Positions 45,196 through 52,573 of a DNA stretch of 64,000 nt are shown one piece after another (the stretch's first letter is position 1; each line of letters opens with the position of its first letter). Origin of the DNA: Chryseobacterium taiwanense (GTDB lineage: Bacteria; Bacteroidota; Bacteroidia; Flavobacteriales; Weeksellaceae); the NCBI RefSeq assembly GCF_000813825.1, contig NZ_JWTA01000003.1, positions 62,001 to 126,000 on the forward strand. The letters are read 5' to 3'. Under the pieces are notes generated by a model that saw nothing but the letters and a program-made list of their open reading frames with translations, had not been told where the DNA came from and searched no databases. The position numbers were made by a program, and so were the translations under genes.

Positions 45196-46059
45196 ATGGA
45201 AATGAATGTTTCAAAAAATGATGAGCAAGTAGTTGCTAAAAAAGCAGGAGGTTTAAACCCGGCTGTTATTATTCCTATCATCTTAGCAATAGGAATTTGT
45301 ATTTATTTATTCGTTTTGGGTAGCCCTGGAAACTTTAAAGATGCTGAAAAATTAGGAGGAGCGTCTGTAGCTTTTTCAGATGTTGAAGGAAAAGACATTC
45401 ATCCAGATTCGTTCTTGGGAATTATCTACAAAGGAGGGGTTATCGTACCTATCTTGATTACTTTCATGCTTACTGTAATCGTTTTCTCTTTTGAAAGATA
45501 TTTCGTTTTAGGTAAAGCTGCTGGAAAAGGAAACTTGGATAACTTCGTTGTACAAGTAAGAAGCTTACTAAACCAAAACAAAATTGATGCAGCTTTAGAA
45601 GAGTGCGACAGACAAGAAGGTTCTGTTGGTAACGTAGTGAAAGAAGGTCTTACTACTTACAAAGCTCTAGCTCACGATACAACTCTAAACAAAGAGCAAA
45701 AAATGGTAGCGCTTAACAAAGCGATCGAAGAGGCTACAACTCTTGAGATGCCAATGTTAGAGAAAAACATGATGATCCTTTCTACGTTAGGTACTGTTGC
45801 AACGTTAGTAGCACTATTAGGTACGGTAATCGGGATGATCAAGGCGTTCTTCGCATTAGGTTCTGGAGGTGGTACTCCTGACGCAGCTGCACTTTCTACG
45901 GGTATCTCTGAAGCCTTGATCAACACGGCATTAGGTATTGGTACTTCAGCTATCGCTATTATCCTTTATAACTTCTTTACTTCTAAAATTGACGGATTAA
46001 CTTACAAGATCGACGAGATCGCTATGAGTATCCAACAATCTTTTGCTGAATTCAACTAA
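45196..46059 (+). CDS. exbB: MotA/TolQ/ExbB proton channel
   Basis: A 287-residue inner-membrane protein. It has an N-terminal TM (about 18-40) and a second TM within GGVIVPILITFMLTVIVFSF (about 75-95). The conserved MotA/TolQ/ExbB channel region (about 190-285) has two TM helices, LGTVATLVALLGTVIGMIKAF and ISEALINTALGIGTSAIAII, where Thr and Gly line the proton path. It is the first gene of an exbB-exbD-exbD-tonB operon and forms the pentameric stator that uses the proton gradient to drive TonB. Confidence 0.93.
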   Translation: MEMNVSKNDEQVVAKKAGGLNPAVIIPIILAIGICIYLFVLGSPGNFKDAEKLGGASVAFSDVEGKDIHPDSFLGIIYKGGVIVPILITFMLTVIVFSFERYFVLGKAAGKGNLDNFVVQVRSLLNQNKIDAALEECDRQEGSVGNVVKEGLTTYKALAHDTTLNKEQKMVALNKAIEEATTLEMPMLEKNMMILSTLGTVATLVALLGTVIGMIKAFFALGSGGGTPDAAALSTGISEALINTALGIGTSAIAIILYNFFTSKIDGLTYKIDEIAMSIQQSFAEFN

Positions 46060-46118
46060 GAATTAGGCAAAGAATTTGTAGTAAGTAAAAAGAAGTTTAA
46101 TTAAAAATTTTATTAATA

Positions 46119-46727
46119 ATGGCGAGAGTCAAACCAAAAAGACATGGAGTAGTTACGGATATGACGGCAATGTGTGACGTTGCGTTCCTACTACTTACGT
46201 TCTTTATCTTGACCACTCAGTTTAAAAAACCTGACGTGGAGCAGATCAAACCGCCATCTTCAATATCAGAGAAGTTACTTCCTGATGCAAGTTTGATGAC
46301 TATCAACGCTACTCCTGACGGGAAATTTTATTTCCAGCCAGTAGAAAATGCATCTGAGAGATTACAGCTTTTGGACAACATGGGGAAAAAGTATGGAATT
46401 ACTTTTGACAACAAACAAAAAGCTGCATTCCAAAAAGTACAAGCGATTGGGGTTCCTATGAACCAGCTTAAGAGCTATCTTGATTTGTCAGATGACGAGC
46501 AGAAGAATTTCAAGAGTCCTACAGGGATTCCTATGGATAGTACAAATAAGCAGTTAGTTGACTGGGTAGAGCAAAGTTTAAGCGTTAATCCTGATTACAA
46601 ATTAGCAATCAAAGGTGACGTTACAACAGAATATCCAAAAGTTAAAAGCCTATTTGAAGGTTTAAGAGATATTGATTTTCTTAAATTTTGGTTGATTACA
46701 TCACAAGAAGGTAAACCTAATGAATAA
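46119..46727 (+). CDS. exbD: ExbD/TolR-family biopolymer transport protein, first copy
   Basis: A 202-residue inner-membrane protein. One TM helix (about 16-35) carries the proton-accepting Asp in TAMCDVAFLLLTFFILTT. The periplasmic domain is longer than usual, with an insertion between the TM and the core (about 80-150), and the end LWLITSQEG differs from the second copy. It lies 59 bases after exbB and 12 bases before the second exbD. ExbD moves protons with ExbB to energise TonB. Confidence 0.92.
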   Translation: MARVKPKRHGVVTDMTAMCDVAFLLLTFFILTTQFKKPDVEQIKPPSSISEKLLPDASLMTINATPDGKFYFQPVENASERLQLLDNMGKKYGITFDNKQKAAFQKVQAIGVPMNQLKSYLDLSDDEQKNFKSPTGIPMDSTNKQLVDWVEQSLSVNPDYKLAIKGDVTTEYPKVKSLFEGLRDIDFLKFWLITSQEGKPNE

Positions 46728-46739
46728 TATCATTTAGAA

Positions 46740-47315
46740 ATGGCAGAAGTACAAGTACAGGAAAAAGGCGGGAAAGGCGGCAAGGTTCGATCCAAGAAGC
46801 AGAATACCCGCGTAGATATGACTCCGATGGTGGACTTAGGGTTTCTATTGATTACCTTCTTTATGTTCACAACCACATTCTCTAAACCGAATGTAATGGA
46901 TTTGGGTCTTCCGGCAAAACCGAAAGATGATACACAAAAACCACCTCCAACAGAAATTAAACTTTCTAACTCTATTTCTTTATTATTAGGTAAAGACAAT
47001 AAGATTTTTTGGCACCAGCAGGACAACACGTCTTTGACTGACCAAAATCTTAATGAAACTACTTACGATAGAGAAGGAATTAGAAAAGTAATTGAGCAGG
47101 CAAAAGCTGGTGCGGCTGATAAAACTAAGTTTACTGTGATTATCAAGCCAACTGACGATGCTGTATATAAAAACTTTGTAGATATTCTTGACGAAATGGC
47201 AATTACTAAGAGTGAGCAGTACGGGGTTACTGATCTTAAGCCTTGGGAGAAAGCTATTTACGATAAGAAAGTTGGTAATTCAGGAGCAGCTCCTGCAGCA
47301 CCGGCTACAAAGTAA
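46740..47315 (+). CDS. ExbD/TolR-family biopolymer transport protein, second copy
   Basis: A 191-residue inner-membrane protein with the TM helix (about 30-50) and conserved Asp in RVDMTPMVDLGFLLITFF, a Pro-rich stretch (QKPPPTEIK), a compact periplasmic domain (IIKPTDD, LKPWEK) and an Ala/Pro tail. It is nearly colinear with the orphan ExbD at 26019-26549. Tandem ExbD copies with differing periplasmic domains are a recurring feature of Bacteroidetes TonB loci. It is 24 bases upstream of tonB. Confidence 0.92.
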   Translation: MAEVQVQEKGGKGGKVRSKKQNTRVDMTPMVDLGFLLITFFMFTTTFSKPNVMDLGLPAKPKDDTQKPPPTEIKLSNSISLLLGKDNKIFWHQQDNTSLTDQNLNETTYDREGIRKVIEQAKAGAADKTKFTVIIKPTDDAVYKNFVDILDEMAITKSEQYGVTDLKPWEKAIYDKKVGNSGAAPAAPATK

Positions 47316-47339
47316 TTTAAACCATAACATTGTATATCT

Positions 47340-48182
47340 ATGGCAAATGAAAATGTATACGATCCTAGTCTTACTTTAGACGAGATTGTATTTGAAAATA
47401 GAAACAAGGAATATGGTGCATACGATTTAAGACATCAGTATCCAAGACTTCTGACGAAATCTTTTATCGTTGGAACGGCATTATTCCTTATTGCGGCTTT
47501 GTCTCCTTTCATTTATCTTACCATTAAGAGACTTACTGCTCCACCTAAACAAGAAGTTAAGGCGGATTTGGTAGAAATTCTTCAGGAAGATAAAATTATT
47601 GAGCAGCCGAAAGAAAAAGAACCACCTCCACCACCTCCACCTCCAAAAGAGGAAAAAATTGAGGTTATTCAGAATGTGGTTCCGGAGCCGGTAAAAGCTC
47701 CAAAAATTGAAACTCCACCACCGCCAATTTCTAAGCAATTAGAAACAACAACTGGTTTGACTAATCAGGAGGGGGTAAAAGCTCCGGCTTATACACCTCC
47801 GCCACCGCCACCGTCAACAGGAACTAGAGCTTCAACAGCTGAGGTTAAACCTCAGGTGAGTGATACTCAGGTTTATACGGAAGTAGAGCAAACTGCAGAA
47901 TTCCCAGGAGGTATTAATGCCTTCAGAAAGAAAGTAGGAGAAAACTTTGATACTTCTGCGATCGAGGGAGCTGATGGAGTTGTAAAAGGAGAAGTTACTT
48001 TCGTTGTTGAAAGAGATGGAAGTATTACAGATGTTAAAGTTACAGGTTCAAACTCTGACTTTAACTCTGAGGCAGTGAGAACTGTTAAATCAATTAAAAA
48101 CAAATGGGCGCCTGCTAAGATTAATGGTCAATCTGTACGTTACAGATATAGACTACCTCTTGCAATGCAACCACCGGAATAA
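47340..48182 (+). CDS. tonB: TonB energy transducer
   Basis: A 280-residue protein with a cytoplasmic N terminus of about 38 residues (NENVYDPSLTLDEIVFENRNK), a TM helix (about 39-63) and a Pro/Glu/Lys-rich periplasmic spacer (KEPPPPPPPPKEEK, then TPPPPPPSTG). The C-terminal TonB domain (about 185-280) contains AEFPGGINAFRKKVGENF, VERDGSITDVKVTGS and NGQSVRYRYRLPL. The long N-terminal tail before the TM is typical of Bacteroidetes TonB. It powers TonB-dependent outer-membrane receptors. It ends at a perfect terminator. Confidence 0.94.
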   Translation: MANENVYDPSLTLDEIVFENRNKEYGAYDLRHQYPRLLTKSFIVGTALFLIAALSPFIYLTIKRLTAPPKQEVKADLVEILQEDKIIEQPKEKEPPPPPPPPKEEKIEVIQNVVPEPVKAPKIETPPPPISKQLETTTGLTNQEGVKAPAYTPPPPPPSTGTRASTAEVKPQVSDTQVYTEVEQTAEFPGGINAFRKKVGENFDTSAIEGADGVVKGEVTFVVERDGSITDVKVTGSNSDFNSEAVRTVKSIKNKWAPAKINGQSVRYRYRLPLAMQPPE

Positions 48183-48209
48183 TTTAATTTAATAATTAAA
48201 TAATATCTA

Positions 48210-48237
48210 AAAAAGAGAAGCAATTGCTTCTCTTTTT
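48210..48237 (+). terminator. Intrinsic terminator after tonB
   Basis: A perfect 28-base palindrome, AAAAAGAGAAGCAA joined to its reverse complement, followed by T-rich sequence. It ends the exbB-tonB unit. Confidence 0.88.
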
Positions 48238-48248
48238 ATTTTTTTTGG

Positions 48249-48256
48249 TATTTTTG
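48249..48256 (+). promoter_or_regulatory. Promoter -7 box of the small membrane protein gene, possibly leaderless
   Basis: TATTTTTG directly after the tonB terminator and only 4 bases before the ATG at 48261. If transcription starts about 6 bases after the box, the start codon is at or just before the mRNA 5' end (a second ATG follows at 48264). Confidence 0.4.
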
Positions 48257-48260
48257 TCAT

Positions 48261-48455
48261 ATGATGTTCAAGTGGTTATCCTTAATAACAGGATTTTTTT
48301 ATATCGTTTTAGGAATAGTTGTAATTGTTTACAAATTTTTCGTAGTTACTTTAGAACCTACAATAGCCTATCCATTGGGGGCTATTTTGGTACTTTATGG
48401 GATATTTAGAATTTTCAGAGCGATATCCCAACTTAAAAAGAATAAAGATGAATAA
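48261..48455 (+). CDS. Small membrane protein, two TM helices
   Basis: A 64-residue protein with two predicted TM helices (about 4-27 and 33-53) and a basic C terminus (RAISQLKKNKDE). I do not recognise a family. Its stop codon overlaps the start of the PstS-like lipoprotein gene by eight bases, so the two are translationally coupled. It may be an accessory subunit of the lipoprotein or of the TonB machinery; that is inference. Confidence 0.7.
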   Translation: MMFKWLSLITGFFYIVLGIVVIVYKFFVVTLEPTIAYPLGAILVLYGIFRIFRAISQLKKNKDE

Positions 48456-49326
48456 TTCTCTTACAATAGCTTTTATACTTTTTATAGCGGTTCTTTCAGG
48501 CTGTTCAAAGAAAAAAGAAGCTTCACCATCTTACAACAAAGGAGATCTTACCATTCTTACTGATGAATCATTTCAAAGCGTCACTGAGGCTTTGGCCGAT
48601 GGATATATGATTAATTATCCGGAAACTAAGCTAAAAGTAGTGACTAAAAAGGAAGATTTAGGATTTCTTGATTTATTGAATGATAAAGCAAGAATTGTTG
48701 TCATGTCGAAAGAACTTTCTCCTGAAGAAATTAAAGAATATGAAAAGCAAGTAGAACTGAAGTTTTTGCCTGCTAAATTTGCAGCAGACGCAGTGGTATT
48801 TGTTGTCCCGAATACTTCATCTAAAGAATCTGTTTCTATGGATGAAATCCAAAAAGGCTTACAATCAGAAGATAAAGAATTTATTTTTGACGGAACCAAT
48901 TCAAGTAATTTGAATTTTGTTGCTCAAAAACTACATAAACAACCGAAAGATCTGAAATTCTCAGTGATTCCGGGAAGTAAGAATCTTATTGAAGAACTGA
49001 ATAAATATCCTAATAAAATCGGAGTTATAGGATTGAATACATTTAGTCGTCCCTATGACAAGGCTTCAATGGAATTGAGAAGTAAAGTTAAAATTCTTCC
49101 TGTAGAAAGTAAAGGAAAACTTTATGCGGCAGATTATGCTGGATTAAGAGAAATGAAATATCCTTTTACAAGAGTATTGTACTTTTTAGCCAATGAAGGG
49201 AATTTTAATATTGCGAATGGTTTCATAAGATTTTCTTGTACACAGTTGGGGCAAATGATTGTTCAAAAGGAAGGTTTACAGCCTTATAATATTTATAAAA
49301 GAGAGGTTCAAATGTTTAATAAATAA
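48448..49326 (+). CDS. PstS-like substrate-binding lipoprotein
   Basis: A 292-residue lipoprotein. The signal ends IAVLSGC, with the lipid-modified Cys at residue 19, and KKKE follows. The body has the PstS-type periplasmic binding fold: TDESFQSVTEALADGY, IVVMSKELSPEE, VVFVVPNTSS and the GVIGLNTFSRPYD hinge segment. Start: the ATG at 48448, 8 bases inside the previous gene; a longer ORF lacks the signal. No pstC, pstA or pstB genes are nearby. It could be a phosphate or oxyanion binder, or a protein reused for another ligand. Confidence 0.85.
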   Translation: MNNSLTIAFILFIAVLSGCSKKKEASPSYNKGDLTILTDESFQSVTEALADGYMINYPETKLKVVTKKEDLGFLDLLNDKARIVVMSKELSPEEIKEYEKQVELKFLPAKFAADAVVFVVPNTSSKESVSMDEIQKGLQSEDKEFIFDGTNSSNLNFVAQKLHKQPKDLKFSVIPGSKNLIEELNKYPNKIGVIGLNTFSRPYDKASMELRSKVKILPVESKGKLYAADYAGLREMKYPFTRVLYFLANEGNFNIANGFIRFSCTQLGQMIVQKEGLQPYNIYKREVQMFNK

Positions 49327-49422
49327 TTTTCATAGGGCTAAAATTTATTTTGGTCTGAAAATTGTCTTTAGATAATTCTAGTTTTTTTAATTTACAAATA
49401 TAAAATGAAAGATATAATGATT

Positions 49423-51054
49423 ATGAATGTAAAAAAGATTGCTTTAGGAGCAGCAGTAGTATTTTTTACCAGTTTTGCAACAGCACAAACATTGCAGGAC
49501 GGTATCAATAGTATAGACAGTGATAAATTTGCTCAGGCAAAAACAAACTTCACTCAAATGATTGCTAAAGAACCTACAGCAGAAAACTATTTTTACTTAG
49601 GAAATACTTTTCTTAGACAAGGTGAGCCTGATTTTGCTGCGGCTACCGAAAACTTTAATAAAGGATTAGCAGCTGATGCTAAAAGCTATTTAAATAAAAT
49701 AGGTTTGGCTTCTGTTAAATTAGGAAAAGGAGATAAATCTGCAATTGCTGAAATTCAGAAAGTTGTTACAGATTCTAAAGAAAAAGATGCAGAAGTTCTT
49801 TTCAGAGCAGCTGAAGCTTTAACGTTATTTGAGAAAAACAATGCACCTGATTTAGCTATTGACTATTTGAATAAAGCGGTTGAAAAAGCTCAGAAAAAAG
49901 GAGTTCCTGCAAACTATTATTATACATTAGGTGATGCTTATAGATTGAAGAAAATTCCTGGTGATGCAATGACTGCTTATGATAAAGCTTTACCATTAGC
50001 TACAAATAAAGCATCTGTTTACACAAGAATAGGAACTTTGTGGATGGCAGCTCAACAGTGGCAACAAGCTAAAACAAGTATTGAGAAGGCTATTGCTACA
50101 GATCCGTCTTATGCACCTGCTTACAAAGCAATGGCAGCATATAATATCAGATATCAGCAAAATGAGAAAGCGACTCAAGACCTTATCAACTATACAAAAT
50201 ATGCTGATGAAGATCCGTATACTCAGTTAGAAATTGCTAAACTTTATTTTACAAATGACGATTATGCAAACTCTAAGCAAGTATTAGATAAAATCTTTGA
50301 TAAGATCAATGATCCTATTAAGTTCAAATTAAGAGCGTATCAGTTATACGCTAACGGAAACTATGCTGAGGCAAAACAAAATATGGATAATTTTGTATCT
50401 CAAGCAGAAAAATCAAGAATTCAGCCTGCAGATCAAGGATTACAAGGTCTTATTGCAGCTGGATTGGCAAAAACTGAAAAAGATGCAGCTAAGAAAACTG
50501 CTTTAACAACAGAAGCACAACAGAAAATCGCTATTGCAAAAGCTGCAAAAGATGAGACGATGAAGTGGGATATGGAATTAATGAAAATTTCTGGTGGAGG
50601 AGCTTCTCAAGCAGATGTAGATGCAGGACCAACAAACCCAACTATTGAGGCACTTAAAAAACAAGTAGCAGCAAACGGACAAGATTCAGACGCTTTGTTT
50701 AAACTTGCAACTGCTTATCAGGATGTTAAAAACTGGAACGGAGCTATTGTAACATGGCAGAAAATGAGTGCACTTCTTCCGGATTGGGCACCTGCTTATT
50801 ACAGCCAAGGATATTCTTATCAGCAAGCTGGAAATAATGATTCTGCAAAAATGGCTTATGAGAAATTCATTAGTACAGTAAAACCTGCAGATCAGGAAGC
50901 AAACAAGCAAACTCTTGCTTATGCATATTTTGCGGTAGCTTATATGAGTAAAGACTCAGATTTGGCAAAAGCAAAAGATTATGTTGCTAAATCGGTTCAA
51001 TTGGATCCTACTTATCAGGATGCTGTAAAATTGAACGCAGAAATCAATAAATAA
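49423..51054 (+). CDS. Exported tetratricopeptide-repeat protein
   Basis: A 543-residue protein with a signal peptide (about 1-21: MNVKKIALGAAVV...SFATAQ) and TPR units along its whole length, for example YFYLGNTFLRQGEPDFAAATENF, YYTLGDAYRLKK, YSQGYSYQQAGNN and AYAYFAVAYMSKD. I used the ATG at 49423 because it gives a clean Sec signal; ATGs at 49405 and 49417 are possible. TPR proteins of this kind scaffold envelope complexes. It follows the PstS-like gene by 96 bases and ends at a perfect terminator. The partner is unknown. Confidence 0.85.
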   Translation: MNVKKIALGAAVVFFTSFATAQTLQDGINSIDSDKFAQAKTNFTQMIAKEPTAENYFYLGNTFLRQGEPDFAAATENFNKGLAADAKSYLNKIGLASVKLGKGDKSAIAEIQKVVTDSKEKDAEVLFRAAEALTLFEKNNAPDLAIDYLNKAVEKAQKKGVPANYYYTLGDAYRLKKIPGDAMTAYDKALPLATNKASVYTRIGTLWMAAQQWQQAKTSIEKAIATDPSYAPAYKAMAAYNIRYQQNEKATQDLINYTKYADEDPYTQLEIAKLYFTNDDYANSKQVLDKIFDKINDPIKFKLRAYQLYANGNYAEAKQNMDNFVSQAEKSRIQPADQGLQGLIAAGLAKTEKDAAKKTALTTEAQQKIAIAKAAKDETMKWDMELMKISGGGASQADVDAGPTNPTIEALKKQVAANGQDSDALFKLATAYQDVKNWNGAIVTWQKMSALLPDWAPAYYSQGYSYQQAGNNDSAKMAYEKFISTVKPADQEANKQTLAYAYFAVAYMSKDSDLAKAKDYVAKSVQLDPTYQDAVKLNAEINK

Positions 51055-51074
51055 TTTAAATTATTAATATAAAG

Positions 51075-51101
51075 ACTTCCCATTCGTTTCGTTTGGGAAG
51101 T
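51075..51101 (+). terminator. Intrinsic terminator after the TPR gene
   Basis: Eight-base arms ACTTCCCA (51075-51082) and TGGGAAGT (51094-51101), then a T-tract. It lies immediately upstream of the bshB1 promoter elements. Confidence 0.8.
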
Positions 51102-51124
51102 TTTTGTTTTAAATCTTATCTTTG
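51092..51124 (+). promoter_or_regulatory. bshB1 promoter, possibly leaderless
   Basis: TTTG at 51092-51095, then a 21-base spacer to TATCTTTG (51117-51124). The ATG at 51129 is only 4 bases after the -7 box, so the transcript may start at or near the start codon. The -33 element overlaps the terminator stem. Confidence 0.45.
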
Positions 51125-51128
51125 AGAT

Positions 51129-51848
51129 ATGAAAATAGATATACTTGCTTTTGGGGCACACCCCGATGATGTAGAGCTAGGATGTGGCGGAACTATTGCT
51201 AAATTAATTTCTGAGGGTAAAACATGTGCTATCGTAGATCTTACCAAAGGAGAACTGGGAACACGAGGAACTGAGCAAACCAGAAAAGCTGAGGCAATGG
51301 ATGCTGCAAAAATTCTGGGTGTAGCTGCAAGGGAAAATCTTGGAATGAAGGATGGCTTTTTGGAGAATTCGGAAGAATATCAAATGAGGATTGTAAAAAT
51401 GATCCGCAAATATAGGCCAGAAATCGTCTTGGCGAATGCAATTGACGATAGACATCCAGATCATGCGAAAGGAGCGAAATTAGTATCGGATGCGTGCTTT
51501 TTAGCTGGATTGAGAAAAATAGAAACAGTTTTGGATGGAGAAAGCCAGGAGGTGTGGAGACCCAAACATATTTTCCATTATATTCAGTGGAAAAATATTG
51601 AACCGGAATTTTGTATAGACATTTCTGAACACTTAGATAAAAAAGTTGAAGCTTGTATGGCGTTCAAAACTCAATTCTATGACCCTGCTTCAAAGGAACC
51701 TGAGACGCCAATTACGTCAAAAGACTTTTATGAGAGCTTAACTTACCGGGCTCAGGATTTAGGGCGTTTATCGGGAGTTGCTTATGCTGAGGGCTTTACG
51801 TCAGAAAAGTTAATTTCTTTGAAAAATTTTGATGGAATAGTTTGGTAG
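51129..51848 (+). CDS. bshB1: Bacillithiol biosynthesis deacetylase BshB1
   Basis: A 239-residue PIG-L/LmbE-type zinc deacetylase with AHPDDVELGCGG (zinc ligands H11 and D14) and RHPDHAKGA. It removes acetyl from N-acetylglucosaminyl-malate to give glucosaminyl-malate, the second step of bacillithiol synthesis. The internal GELGTRGTEQTRKAEA and KTQFYDPASKEPETPITSKD blocks mark the BshB1 branch. bshA and bshC are not in the window. Bacillithiol is the expected thiol in this lineage. Confidence 0.93.
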   Translation: MKIDILAFGAHPDDVELGCGGTIAKLISEGKTCAIVDLTKGELGTRGTEQTRKAEAMDAAKILGVAARENLGMKDGFLENSEEYQMRIVKMIRKYRPEIVLANAIDDRHPDHAKGAKLVSDACFLAGLRKIETVLDGESQEVWRPKHIFHYIQWKNIEPEFCIDISEHLDKKVEACMAFKTQFYDPASKEPETPITSKDFYESLTYRAQDLGRLSGVAYAEGFTSEKLISLKNFDGIVW

Positions 51849-51871
51849 TTTGTAAATCTTGCGTATATTTG
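51841..51871 (+). promoter_or_regulatory. tRNA-His promoter
   Basis: TTTG at 51841-51844, a 19-base spacer, then TATATTTG at 51864-51871. This is the best match to the Bacteroidetes promoter consensus in the window. It overlaps the last codons of bshB1. Confidence 0.6.
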
Positions 51872-51883
51872 CAGCACGAAAAC

Positions 51884-51958
<75 letters not shown>

Positions 51959-51962
51959 CAAT

Positions 51963-51991
51963 AAAAGTACACTTTTTAAAAGTGTACTTTT
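51963..51991 (+). terminator. Intrinsic terminator after tRNA-His
   Basis: A nearly perfect 14-bp inverted repeat, AAAAGTACACTTTT (51963-51976) against AAAAGTGTACTTTT (51978-51991), ending in a T-tract, four bases past the tRNA 3' end. Confidence 0.85.
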
Positions 51992-52094
51992 TTATTTTAT
52001 AGCATTCTGAAATTCAAATTACCATATTCAAATGTTAAATAATCTAAATTTTTTTAGTTACAATTTTTAATTATCTGACTTTTGTGCATAAAAA

Positions 52095-52116
52095 AAGCAT
52101 CTTTTTTCAGATGCTT
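52095..52116 (-). terminator. Intrinsic terminator after the DUF3276 gene
   Basis: Eight-base arms AAGCATCT (52095-52102) and AGATGCTT (52109-52116); read on the minus strand it is followed by a T-tract. It lies 22 bases past the stop. Confidence 0.75.
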
Positions 52117-52138
52117 GTGTTTTTTTAGTATTTCTTTT

Positions 52139-52474
52139 TTAAACTTCGTCGTCAGAATCTATTGTATAAGATTTGCTTTTGAAGTCTTTATCATGTTTTT
52201 CTGAAATTACATCCTCACCCTTCTCGTTAATGATGAAATCTGTGGACTCATTAAACATCTCCTGAAAACTTTTAAAATCTTCCTTGTAAAGGTAAATTTT
52301 GTGTTTCTCGAATGTAGCTTCTCCATTCTCTCCGAAGTTTTTCTTACTTTCTGTAATCGTAAGATAATAATCTCCTGCTTTCGTCTCGCGCACATCAAAG
52401 AAATAAGTTCTTCTCCCTGCTTTTAACACCTTAGTGAAAATTTCATTTTCATGGCGTTCCTTGTATTCACTCAT
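52139..52474 (-). CDS. DUF3276, PUR-alpha-like nucleic-acid-binding protein
   Basis: A 111-residue protein of the Bacteroidetes/spirochaete DUF3276 (PUR domain) family: FTKVLKAGRRTYFFDVRETKAGDYYLTITESKK, then KHKIYLYKEDFKSFQEMF. The family folds as a PUR domain and binds single-stranded nucleic acid. The C-terminal tail is acidic and Lys-rich. It is a single-gene unit with its own promoter box (TATATTTG at 52504-52511) and terminator. The cellular role is unknown. Confidence 0.88.
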   Translation of the reverse strand: MSEYKERHENEIFTKVLKAGRRTYFFDVRETKAGDYYLTITESKKNFGENGEATFEKHKIYLYKEDFKSFQEMFNESTDFIINEKGEDVISEKHDKDFKSKSYTIDSDDEV

Positions 52475-52503
52475 TGTTAGATATTTTTTAATCTTGTTAA
52501 GAA

Positions 52504-52511
52504 CAAATATA
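52504..52511 (-). promoter_or_regulatory. DUF3276 promoter -7 box
   Basis: The minus strand reads TATATTTG, 30 bases upstream of the ATG. Confidence 0.4.
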
Positions 52512-52573
52512 AAAGTTTTCTTTTAATCACAAAATTTTTTTTATGATTTATTTAACAATTGGGAACGAAACGG

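Noticed and set aside
47481..47738. Open frame antisense to tonB, rich in Trp/Arg/Phe
   Set aside because: A by-product of the Pro-rich codons of tonB read on the opposite strand.
48448..49326. Classical PstS phosphate importer subunit
   Set aside because: The fold matches, but no pstC, pstA, pstB or phoU lies near, so phosphate import is not claimed.
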